Assembly (NCBI RefSeq): GCF_029889745.1
Contig: NZ_CP123639.1
Location: 596,501-660,500, forward strand
DNA: 64,000 bases
From: Ligilactobacillus faecis
Lineage (GTDB): Bacteria; Bacillota; Bacilli; Lactobacillales; Lactobacillaceae
Direction: 5' to 3'
Part shown: positions 9,237 to 16,509 of the stretch, one piece after another
Numbering within the stretch: position 1 is the stretch's first letter
How the letters are laid out: every line of letters begins with the position of its first letter
Notes under the pieces: model-generated
Told to the model about the DNA's origin: nothing
Databases searched by the model: none
The model's input: only the letters and a program-made list of their open reading frames with translations
Made by a program: the position numbers and the translations under genes

Positions 9237-10241
9237 CTACTTATTATTGCTCCTTAATCTATAGAAGACTGGTCTCATATATATTTGAAAACCTGCAGCT
9301 AGTATCAATACTAAATGTTTCGGTAAAATTTTGACTAGCCTTTTGAATTTTTTAGGTTTTCGACTCCTAAAATCATCTTCAGTCCAATCACTTTTATCCC
9401 TATAACTGATCCACAAATCTTTCAATGGATGAGTACATCCTACTTCCCACGGTCTTTGTGTCATAAAGCTACTAGTATAATGAATGATGACTGGATCTTT
9501 CTTCGCAACTGCGATCTCTTCTTGACTATAGAAAGCATGGGGACTGCGGTAAAGCTTTAACTCAGCATAAGTAAGCTCATATAACACTGATACCATATTG
9601 TAGCGTGGATCTAATACCTTAGTTCGATCACTTAAAACTGCATTTAGCAATCCTTGATCTCCTTGCTGTATTTCGCCACCATATTGATTCATTACAGCTA
9701 ATAAATCATCTTCAACATTGAATGAGCGCCACTTCTTCAGATCGATCAACATGATGCCTGAATTAAACATTACTGCATCTTCAGCTAATCCTACATTTCT
9801 CCGATAATACTTACTAAATGCGTCATTAAAAGCACCTATGATATTACCGTCTAAGTCTAAATTCCATAATTCGCTCAGACTACTTACTATTAACGTATCA
9901 CAATCCAGATACAGCACCCGATCGATTTCTTCAGAAAATATCTCCGATAAAAAAATTCTAGCATACTGACTAACTGAACCCCTATCGGTATTTACACGCA
10001 TACCTATCTTATTTTCAATATTCGTGGCAACTACCCAATTAGGGGTCGACCTTCCATATTTTTCACAGAGATCCTCTATCTTTTTCTTATTTTTGCTAGA
10101 AATATTAGTATCTAATATTGTTAATGAAATATTTTTTGCATCTTGGTTATTTTCAAAAAGAGATAGTATTGATATTCCCATAATTGGGGCAAAATTATCG
10201 TCTGCGGCATACACTACATTATATGAACTATGTTGAAACAT
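9237..10241 (-). CDS. Family 8 glycosyltransferase (capsule)
   Basis: A 334-residue GT8 enzyme (LgtC/galactosyltransferase-like). YAADDNFAPIMGISILSLFENN is the N-terminal UDP-sugar site, RVLYLDCDTLIVSSLSELWNLDLDGNIIGAF carries the DxD motif, FNSGIMLIDLKKW and GDQGLLNAVL are the family blocks, and IIHYTSS...PW is the closing motif. A basic hydrophobic C-terminal stretch (KILPKHLVLILAAGFQIYM) probably binds the membrane. It is the first gene of the contiguous operon, with ~280 bp to rfbB. SD GGGAG is 13 nt from the ATG, rather far. Confidence 0.92.
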   Translation of the reverse strand: MFQHSSYNVVYAADDNFAPIMGISILSLFENNQDAKNISLTILDTNISSKNKKKIEDLCEKYGRSTPNWVVATNIENKIGMRVNTDRGSVSQYARIFLSEIFSEEIDRVLYLDCDTLIVSSLSELWNLDLDGNIIGAFNDAFSKYYRRNVGLAEDAVMFNSGIMLIDLKKWRSFNVEDDLLAVMNQYGGEIQQGDQGLLNAVLSDRTKVLDPRYNMVSVLYELTYAELKLYRSPHAFYSQEEIAVAKKDPVIIHYTSSFMTQRPWEVGCTHPLKDLWISYRDKSDWTEDDFRSRKPKKFKRLVKILPKHLVLILAAGFQIYMRPVFYRLRSNNK

Positions 10242-10519
10242 TTTTAATTACCATCTCCCATTTAAAAAATTAGTTCCTTTTATTAAGATAAGCTATATTG
10301 TATGTGGCGGGCGAAATCATTTGACTTCGATATTTGATAAATAGACTATAATTACAAGAAACAACATTTTTTCTAAAAAGCCCTAGAATTTCTTAAAGAT
10401 ACCACCAGATATATTCAACAATGATCTTTTTTCACAATACGAGCTTTGTAAGCATACTATATGTTGGATCCTATATTTAAGTAAGCCCCAGCCTCCATTT
10501 CCTCTAAAATTTTTGTGCG

Positions 10520-11512
10520 TCAATCACATTTAAACATCGCCTGCTCTTTTAATGGTCGCCACCAATTTTCATGCTCTAAATACCACGCTACTGTCTCGGC
10601 AAGTCCAATATCAAAAGTATATTTAGGGCGCCATCCCAGTTCAGACTCGATTTTTGTAGGATCGATCGCGTAACGTCGATCATGGCCTAAACGATCACGG
10701 ACATGTTCGATAGAATTTTCATCAAGTGCTAACTCTTTAACGATCATATTTCCGATATCATTGTTAGTCCGCTCATTATGCCCACCAATATTATAAACTT
10801 CGCCCTTACGCCCTCTATGTAATACAAGATCAAGTGCTTGACAATGGTCATAAACATGGAGCCAATCACGAATATAATTACCATCACCGTAAATCGGTAA
10901 TTTTTGTCCATCTATTCCATTTGAAATCAGCAAAGGAATCAGCTTTTCTGGAAATTGATATGGACCGTAGTTATTTGTGCAACGTGTAATATTTACATTT
11001 AAGCCATAAGTTTCATAGTAAGCCTGAACAAGTAGATCAGCTGAGGCTTTACTTGCGGCATATGGAGAATTAGGCGCTATTGGGGTCGATTCATTAAAAT
11101 ATCCTGTTTTACCTAAAGTCCCATAAACTTCATCCGTAGAAATTTGCAAATACTTTTTGATCGCTAATGCTCTAGCAACATTCAAAAGCGATACAGTTCC
11201 TTGAACATTTGTTTTTACAAAAATCTCTGGTCGTAGTATCGAACGGTCAACATGGCTTTCAGCAGCAAAATTAACGATCGTATCGATATTATACTTTTTA
11301 ACTAAATATTCAACTAATTCTTGATCAAGAATATTTCCGTGTACAAAAAAATAATTAGGGTTCCCCTTTAAATCGTCTAAATTATGTATATTTCCCGCAT
11401 AAGTTAAAGAATCTAAGTTGACGATCCGATATCTTGAATATTTATTTAATATATAACGTATAAAATTACTACCAATAAATCCTGCTCCACCAGTTACAAG
11501 TAAGTTCTTCAT
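10520..11512 (-). CDS. rfbB: dTDP-glucose 4,6-dehydratase
   Basis: A 330-residue short-chain dehydrogenase that turns dTDP-glucose into dTDP-4-keto-6-deoxyglucose, the second step to dTDP-rhamnose. The NAD motif is TGGAGFIGSN (7-16), the catalytic triad region is STDEVYG (125-131) and YAASK has Tyr151/Lys155. FNE near 139-141 and the rhamnose-type C-terminal GWRPKYTFDIGL also fit. The SD CGAGGAG sits before the ATG. Unusually it stands alone: rfbA, rfbC and rfbD are not in the window, so they must be elsewhere or the product feeds another pathway. Direct repeats lie in its upstream region. Confidence 0.95.
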   Translation of the reverse strand: MKNLLVTGGAGFIGSNFIRYILNKYSRYRIVNLDSLTYAGNIHNLDDLKGNPNYFFVHGNILDQELVEYLVKKYNIDTIVNFAAESHVDRSILRPEIFVKTNVQGTVSLLNVARALAIKKYLQISTDEVYGTLGKTGYFNESTPIAPNSPYAASKASADLLVQAYYETYGLNVNITRCTNNYGPYQFPEKLIPLLISNGIDGQKLPIYGDGNYIRDWLHVYDHCQALDLVLHRGRKGEVYNIGGHNERTNNDIGNMIVKELALDENSIEHVRDRLGHDRRYAIDPTKIESELGWRPKYTFDIGLAETVAWYLEHENWWRPLKEQAMFKCD

Positions 11513-11693
11513 TGCTTAGTCTCCTCGTAAAACATTTCCGAAATATAACTATTCTTCTGAGATAAGATCAATTTATAGGTATGTAGTAATCAGCATAGTT
11601 TTTTAACGATTGACCTTTTTACATTTTCGGCAATAAATCACCTCTGAGGCTCGATAATTTTCATCTACTTACACCGTATTATGATTACATATA

Positions 11694-11726
11694 TTTTCAT
11701 AAATTTCCATTACATTTACGTTACAT
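11694..11726 (-). promoter_or_regulatory. Three TTACAT repeats upstream of rfbB
   Basis: ATTACAT at 11694-11700, ATTACAT at 11709-11715 and GTTACAT at 11720-11726 read as ATGTAAT/ATGTAAC on the rfbB strand, ~180 bp before its start. The clustered direct repeats look like a regulator binding array, but the protein is unknown. Confidence 0.3.
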
Positions 11727-11748
11727 AATTGACAAATTTACTACCTAT

Positions 11749-12276
11749 TTACCCTTTTTCATTTTCCTTGTTTAATCTTTTATATTTTTCTTGCAACTTT
11801 TTACGCAAATTGTAGACAGTTTGCCGGCTGACGCCCAGTCTCAACGCCACTTCTGTAGGAGTTTTCTCTTCAAATATCAGTAAAATTAGGCACTCCTGTT
11901 CCAGAGGACGACAATTTTGATAGAGCTCTGACAAAAATTCTTGCTGTACAACTTTTTTTTCGGCTCCGTTGCTGACCCCACCTTTTTCTAATAAAATTTC
12001 ATCACCAATGTTTGCCTCTCTAAGCTTTAATTTGTTTTCTTTCCGCAACAGATCAAGCAAACGCCAGGTGACATTTTGATAGAGATAAACGTTCAATCTT
12101 ATTTTAGGAGAACGCTTATAGTATTCTTCATACGCTTTAGCATAGCTGATCCGTGCTTCTTGGAGAAGATCTTCATATATCGGAGCAGTGCGCATAACAT
12201 GCAATTTTTTTAAGACGCCATAGATCAACTTTTCGTGTTCAGCTTCAAATAAATACGCAAATCCTTTTTCATACAT
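11749..12276 (-). CDS. Sigma-70 family factor, ComX/SigH-like
   Basis: A small sigma factor of 175 residues. Region 2 spans about 8-90 (LIYGVLKKLHV...YEDLLQEARISYAKAYEEYY...YLYQNVTWRLLDLLRKENKL), and region 4 is a C-terminal helix-turn-helix, LEQECLILLIFEEKTPTEVALRLGVSRQTVYNLRKKLQEKY. Size and layout resemble the competence sigma factors of lactococci and streptococci (ComX) and the SigH proteins of lactobacilli. SD GAGGTGAG precedes the ATG. It is divergent from comK with ~250 bp between. Competence control is inferred from family and neighbour. Confidence 0.75.
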   Translation of the reverse strand: MYEKGFAYLFEAEHEKLIYGVLKKLHVMRTAPIYEDLLQEARISYAKAYEEYYKRSPKIRLNVYLYQNVTWRLLDLLRKENKLKLREANIGDEILLEKGGVSNGAEKKVVQQEFLSELYQNCRPLEQECLILLIFEEKTPTEVALRLGVSRQTVYNLRKKLQEKYKRLNKENEKG

Positions 12277-12528
12277 TTTTTCTCACCTCATATTTAAAAC
12301 TGTTCCTACCATATAAAAAAGTTGATCTTTGTCCTAGACTGCATATCTTCATAAAAATACCTGCATTCAGACTCTGAAACACCACTTTTCCTTTAAAAAT
12401 AAAGCGTTGACGCTACAGCATTGCCATGTATTTTTTTTATAAAAATTCAGTAAAAAGATAATCATGTTTATTTAATTATTTTTCTTCAATAAAGTACTTA
12501 TAATATGTATAAAAAAGGAGGGTTTTAT
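12277..12528. promoter_or_regulatory. Divergent region between the sigma-factor gene and comK
   Basis: This region must hold the promoters of both competence-type regulators. For comK, TATAAT lies at about 12500-12505, and AAAGGAGGG (12514-12522) is 6-7 nt from the ATG. A short perfect hairpin AGCGT-tg-ACGCT is at about 12413-12424. I see no convincing ComK box (AAAA-N5-TTTT pair). Confidence 0.45.
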
Positions 12529-13275
12529 ATGCATCACATCCACTTGCTCCACCTTGATAAAGAGGGATTAACACACTTATATGAAAAAGGGACCTATTTT
12601 CCTGAATTACGTTTGAATCGTTATACGACCTTATTGATCTTAGACTGTCACGAACTTGCCTTACCTAAATGCCGTTCTTTAGTTATTGACGCAGCTTTAG
12701 GCGTTGTCTTTAGCGAACGTACGACGACTTACCTCATCAACCATTTTATCGACCAACAAACAGTCGACCTGCTTTTTATCCGTACGCTCCTCACTACTCT
12801 TTTCCCAACTAAAACGCCGTGTCTTCCTTTTGTTTGGGGCGAGATCGCCTTGATGCCTTTGGGCGGGCAGACACGTCATCCAACAAGTTGGGTCATGCTC
12901 CACCATGCTTATCACAATTTTTTATCAGGTCCAAATGAAGTTACCTTTATCTTTAAACAAGATCAAACATTGCGTTTTCAGATCCCGATCAACAAAAAGA
13001 TCTATACGACTAATCTGCAAACGACTCTTGATCTATATGCCACGCTCCATCATTTTATCGATGAGATCGTGACTGAATTCAATTCGAGTTTGCCACATTT
13101 AGCCCACTTAGCCCTTTCACGCTCAGAACCACAGTTTTTTCCTTCAGCCAAACAGATCTTACAAGCGCAGTTACCATTTTTTGTCGGTCTGACTTATCGT
13201 CATGCTGGGATCTTTTCACTGGAACAAGTCCAAATTTTAAGCAACCAACTTCAAAAGAAATATGGACGTTTGTAA
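12529..13275 (+). CDS. comK: ComK-family competence transcription factor
   Basis: A 248-residue ComK homologue; in Bacillus ComK binds A/T-tract boxes and turns on DNA-uptake genes. The most telling stretch is TPCLPFVWGEIALMPLGG, then SWVMLHHAYHNF, matching ComK's 'pCvPv...lyffPt...WislhhI' core. N-terminal strands and a central YTTLLILDC..ELALPKCRSLVIDAA segment also fit. It is longer than B. subtilis ComK (192 aa), mostly by its C-terminal half. The start at 12529 (MHHIHLL) is chosen because AAAGGAGGG is 6-7 nt upstream; an ATG at 12505 precedes that SD. It is a monocistronic plus-strand gene followed by degV with its own promoter. Confidence 0.8.
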   Translation: MHHIHLLHLDKEGLTHLYEKGTYFPELRLNRYTTLLILDCHELALPKCRSLVIDAALGVVFSERTTTYLINHFIDQQTVDLLFIRTLLTTLFPTKTPCLPFVWGEIALMPLGGQTRHPTSWVMLHHAYHNFLSGPNEVTFIFKQDQTLRFQIPINKKIYTTNLQTTLDLYATLHHFIDEIVTEFNSSLPHLAHLALSRSEPQFFPSAKQILQAQLPFFVGLTYRHAGIFSLEQVQILSNQLQKKYGRL

Positions 13276-13304
13276 CGCTAGCTAGACTTAGATTCTATGT
13301 CTTA

Positions 13305-13332
13305 TTGATTCACAAGCCATAAAAGTTATAAT
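13305..13332 (+). promoter_or_regulatory. Sigma-A promoter of the degV gene
   Basis: -35 TTGATT (13305-13310), a 16-bp spacer and -10 TATAAT (13327-13332) lie ~50 bp before the start. A second TATAAT-like string follows at about 13349. Confidence 0.75.
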
Positions 13333-13381
13333 ATAATGGAAATGACTATAATATGAAGCTATCCAAGGAGCGGTACGCATT

Positions 13382-14248
13382 ATGACACAACCGATCAAAA
13401 TCGTTACTGATTCATCAGTTCAATTAACGCCAGAAGAGATCAAAGAACACAACATTACGATCATTCCTCTTTCTGTTGAGGTCAATGGTAAAAACTATAT
13501 CGATGGTGAGACGATCACCCGTAAAGAACTGGTAGATGAACTTAGAAAAGGCAATATCCCCAAAACAAGTCAACCAGCCATGGGACGTTTTATCGAAACA
13601 TTCGATCAACTCGGAGCAGATGGTAGCAAGGTCTTAGCGATCTTGATCTCAGATGTTTTAAGTGGAACTTATGAGACTGCTCTGACGGCTGCTGAGATGT
13701 CTGAAGCCGACGTAACTGTCATCAACAGTAAATCGACCGACCGCGGGCTAGCTTTTCAAGTTTTAGCGGCTGCTAAAGATACAAAAGCCGGCAAAACGAT
13801 CGCAGAGATCAAAGCACACTGCGAAGACATCTTCGCCCGCACGACGATCGATGTTTTAGTTGATAATTTAGACTGCTTAGTCGCTGGTGGACGCGTCAGT
13901 CGCTTTGCTGGAGCCTTGACAAAATTGATCAACTTAAAGATCATCGTACGTTTACGTGAACATAGTTTAGATGTTTACGCTAAAGGGCGCAGTCGAAAAA
14001 CATTTATCAAACATTGCAAAGAATTAGCTGAGCGTCATCAAAACAATCCGATCGAAGCTCTCTCACTTTCAAATGTCGGGACTGATCCCGAATTTTTAGA
14101 AAAGATCAAAGATACTTTGCTCCCAGCCGACAGCCAAGCTACTTATATCGCACGCTTGACTAGCCCGATCATCATGACGCACACCGGCCTCAATGCAGTT
14201 GGGGTGATCACTTTAGCAGAAAAACCTGAACCAGAAGAATATCGTTAA
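13382..14248 (+). CDS. DegV family fatty-acid-binding protein
   Basis: A 288-residue DegV protein. The N-terminal KIVTDSSVQLTPEEI is the DegV opening, GKNYIDGETITRKEL and PKTSQPAMGRFIETF form the conserved SQP block, and DNLDCLVAGGRVSR is the family's second landmark; both line the fatty-acid pocket. In Gram-positives such proteins (FakB) present bound fatty acid to the FakA kinase for phospholipid synthesis; that exact role is inferred. SD AAGGAG is 9 nt before the ATG, and a clean terminator follows at 14256. Confidence 0.92.
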   Translation: MTQPIKIVTDSSVQLTPEEIKEHNITIIPLSVEVNGKNYIDGETITRKELVDELRKGNIPKTSQPAMGRFIETFDQLGADGSKVLAILISDVLSGTYETALTAAEMSEADVTVINSKSTDRGLAFQVLAAAKDTKAGKTIAEIKAHCEDIFARTTIDVLVDNLDCLVAGGRVSRFAGALTKLINLKIIVRLREHSLDVYAKGRSRKTFIKHCKELAERHQNNPIEALSLSNVGTDPEFLEKIKDTLLPADSQATYIARLTSPIIMTHTGLNAVGVITLAEKPEPEEYR

Positions 14249-14255
14249 ATGTTTT

Positions 14256-14284
14256 GAGACACTCCAACGAGTGTCTCTTTTTTT
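14256..14284 (+). terminator. Terminator of the degV gene
   Basis: GAGACACTC (14256-14264) pairs with GAGTGTCTC (14269-14277) across a 4-nt loop, followed by T7. Confidence 0.95.
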
Positions 14285-14371
14285 GTCCTAATTGAGAATA
14301 TTTTTCATTTATCTTTTGAACAATTAAATTTAAAAAAACCTTATATATCAAGCTTTTGCCACTTGTAATTG

Positions 14372-14400
14372 AGAATGATTTTTATTTAGAATCATTCTAA
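14372..14400 (+). promoter_or_regulatory. Fur/PerR-type operator before the metal ATPase
   Basis: TTAGAATCATTCTAA (14386-14400) is a perfect 7-1-7 palindrome of the Fur/PerR box type (consensus TTATAATnATTATAA). An overlapping inverted repeat, AGAATGATT (14372-14380) with AATCATTCT (14390-14398), extends it to the left. It lies ~157 bp before the ATPase start, so a long leader follows. It suggests control by a Fur-superfamily metalloregulator (inference). Confidence 0.7.
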
Positions 14401-14427
14401 TTTACTTTGTTTTTTTTGAGTGTTACG

Positions 14428-14556
14428 GTTTAAGTGGAAATAATAAGACTTACTTCTACTAAGAAAAAATGTGAGGTAGAACAAACACTTAAACTAAAAT
14501 GAAAGGACTAGCTATCTTTTTCTTTAACCATCACATTGAGATAGCGGGACAAAACA
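14428..14556 (+). promoter_or_regulatory. Structured leader and hairpin-bridged SD of the metal ATPase
   Basis: GTTTAAGTG (14428-14436) is complementary to CACTTAAAC (14486-14494). Then GAAAGGA (14501-14507) lies 49 nt from the ATG, too far to work directly. GCTATCT (14511-14517) pairs perfectly with AGATAGC (14539-14545). Folding this 7-bp stem leaves the SD 14 nt from the ATG. Only a weak GCGGGA sits close to the start. This is one of six such sites in the window. Confidence 0.6.
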
Positions 14557-16365
14557 ATGAAACACTCAACTAAACTTAGTTTGATCATTTTGATCGCGCT
14601 CAGTGCAGCTGTCCTTGAATTTGGTTTTAAAGCTACTCTTAGCGCTCAGATCATCGTGACTTTGACAGGTACTCTCATGGCTTTATCAATGTTAGTCGAA
14701 ATGATCAAAACTTTACGTGCTGGCAACTATGGCGTCGATCTTTTGGCGATCACTGCTGTAGCAGCGACCCTTGCGGTAGGACAATACTGGGCTTCCATGA
14801 TTGTGTTGATCATGTTAGTCGGTGGTGAGTCTTTAGAAGACTATGCCGCTAAAAAAGCCCACACTGAGTTAAAAGCGTTGTTAGATAATTCGCCTCAAAC
14901 TGCACACAAGTTAACAAAAGACGGAGAAACTAGTGATATCAGTGTTGAAGAAGCTCAGATCGGGGATAAACTTCTCGTTCGCCCAGGAGAAACAGTTCCT
15001 GTCGATGGACATATCATTTCTGGGAGCAGTCTCTTTGATGAAGCGAGTTTGACAGGTGAATCACGCCCGATCGCAAAAGATCAAGGCGACACGATCTACT
15101 CTGGTTCGATCAACGGTGACAGTGCGATCACGATGGAAGTCGACAAACTCGCTAAAGACAGCCAATATCAACGTCTCGTTCAATTAGTCAAAGAAGCAGA
15201 CAGCACACCAGCAGATTTTGTCAGACTAGCTGATCGCTATGCCGTCCCTTTTACCGCGATCGCTTTTGTGATCGCTGGGATCGCCTGGTTCTTATCAAAA
15301 GATCCGGTTCGTTTTGCTGAAGTTTTAGTCGTTGCCTCACCTTGTCCGCTGATCTTAGCTGCTCCAGTCGCGATCGTTTCAGGGATGAGCCGTTCTTCGA
15401 GAAATGGGATCGTCGTCAAAACTGGGAATGTGCTTGAAAAGCTTGCCAGCGCTAAGACCGCAGCCTTTGATAAAACGGGCACGATCACTAGTGGGCGCTT
15501 ATTTGTCGACAAGGTCGTCCCAACTTCAGGTACGACTAAAGAAGAGCTTTTACAATACGCTGCTAGCGCTGAACACTCTTCAGGTCACATTTTAGCGCGT
15601 TCACTTTTAGCTTATACTTCAAAACAAGCCCTTAGACCCTTAGCAGTCACTGAGTTGATCGAAGTTACTGGTAACGGCGTCAGCGCCAAACTCAACGAAC
15701 AAACTTTAAAAGTCGGAAAAGCTTCTTTTGTCGTTTCTGAGCCTCAAAAGCTCACTTTACCAAATCAAACGAGTATCTTTGTTTCCCTTGATGGTAAATA
15801 TCTTGGCTATATCTCTTTTATCGATAAATTACGGCCAGAAGCTGCTGAGACGATGCAAGTTTTAAAACGCCATGGGATCAAAAACTTATTGATGTTGACT
15901 GGTGATCAGCCACAGATCGCCCAAAAGATCGCTAAAGCCGTTGGGATCACGACGGTCAAAGCCAAACTCTTGCCTGAAGAAAAGATCCAAGCTTTAAAAG
16001 ATGTGCCTAAAGCAGAGCATCCTGTGATCATGGTCGGAGATGGGGTCAACGACGCGCCTTCTTTAGCTGTGGCTGATGTGGGGATCGCCATGGGGGCTCA
16101 TGGAGCGACCGCTGCTAGTGAGTCAGCAGATGTTGTCATCTTAAAAGATGATCTCCTAAAAGTCGCTAAAGCCGTCGAGATCGCCCAAGACACGATGAAG
16201 ATCGCGCGCCAAGCAGTTTTGATCGGGATCTTTATTTGTATCTTCCTGATGTTAGTTGCCAGTACTGGGGTGATCCCAGCGATCATCGGAGCGCTTTTCC
16301 AAGAAGTGATCGATACCGTTTCGATCCTTTGGGGCTTACGAGCTCGTTTTTCAAAAGAAAAATAA
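14557..16365 (+). CDS. Heavy-metal P1B-type ATPase
   Basis: A 602-residue metal-exporting P-type ATPase. It has no N-terminal CxxC metal-binding domain. Actuator TGES is at 166-169, the transmembrane metal motif SPCPL at 261-265, the phosphorylation site DKTGT at 305-309, and the hinge GDGVNDAPS follows. SPC in place of CPC is typical of P1B-4-like transporters such as Fe/Co exporters (PfeT, FrvA, CoaT). However, the last membrane helix reads QEVID (582-586) instead of their HEGG motif, so the metal is uncertain. A Fur/PerR-like box upstream would fit iron or peroxide stress. It is monocistronic, with a strong terminator right after the stop. Confidence 0.88.
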   Translation: MKHSTKLSLIILIALSAAVLEFGFKATLSAQIIVTLTGTLMALSMLVEMIKTLRAGNYGVDLLAITAVAATLAVGQYWASMIVLIMLVGGESLEDYAAKKAHTELKALLDNSPQTAHKLTKDGETSDISVEEAQIGDKLLVRPGETVPVDGHIISGSSLFDEASLTGESRPIAKDQGDTIYSGSINGDSAITMEVDKLAKDSQYQRLVQLVKEADSTPADFVRLADRYAVPFTAIAFVIAGIAWFLSKDPVRFAEVLVVASPCPLILAAPVAIVSGMSRSSRNGIVVKTGNVLEKLASAKTAAFDKTGTITSGRLFVDKVVPTSGTTKEELLQYAASAEHSSGHILARSLLAYTSKQALRPLAVTELIEVTGNGVSAKLNEQTLKVGKASFVVSEPQKLTLPNQTSIFVSLDGKYLGYISFIDKLRPEAAETMQVLKRHGIKNLLMLTGDQPQIAQKIAKAVGITTVKAKLLPEEKIQALKDVPKAEHPVIMVGDGVNDAPSLAVADVGIAMGAHGATAASESADVVILKDDLLKVAKAVEIAQDTMKIARQAVLIGIFICIFLMLVASTGVIPAIIGALFQEVIDTVSILWGLRARFSKEK

Positions 16366-16409
16366 AAAAAGACGCATTTTGTTGCTAAGGTAGCAAAATG
16401 CGTCTTTTT
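16366..16409 (+). terminator. Terminator of the metal ATPase gene
   Basis: AAAAAGACGCATTTTG (16366-16381) pairs with CAAAATGCGTCTTTTT (16394-16409): a 16-bp stem ending in T5, starting one base after the stop codon. Confidence 0.95.
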
Positions 16410-16432
16410 GAGCGAACTTTTCAACTTGTTTT

Positions 16433-16460
16433 TTGACGCTTAGATAGCTAAGATAAAAAT
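16433..16460 (+). promoter_or_regulatory. Promoter of the GT14 gene with a palindromic spacer
   Basis: -35 TTGACG (16433-16438) and a -10-like TAAAAA(T) at about 16454-16460 are spaced 15-16 bp. The spacer is the inverted repeat CTTAG-ATAG-CTAAG (16439-16452), a possible operator. Confidence 0.5.
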
Positions 16461-16473
16461 AACGGAATCTAAA

Positions 16474-16509
16474 CGAAAGGAAGGTCTCAAACAGACCTAA
16501 ATCATTTTT
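16474..16509 (+). promoter_or_regulatory. Hairpin between SD and start of the GT14 gene
   Basis: GAAAGGA (16475-16481) is 28 nt from the ATG. AGGTCT (16482-16487) and AGACCT (16493-16498) form a 6-bp stem with loop CAAAC directly after it, leaving 11 unpaired nt before the ATG. No other SD lies closer. It has the same layout as the other bridged sites, but the stem sequence differs. Confidence 0.6.

Noticed and set aside
12300-12528. ComK box (paired AAAA-N5-TTTT) for autoregulation
   Set aside because: The A/T tracts present do not have the required spacing.
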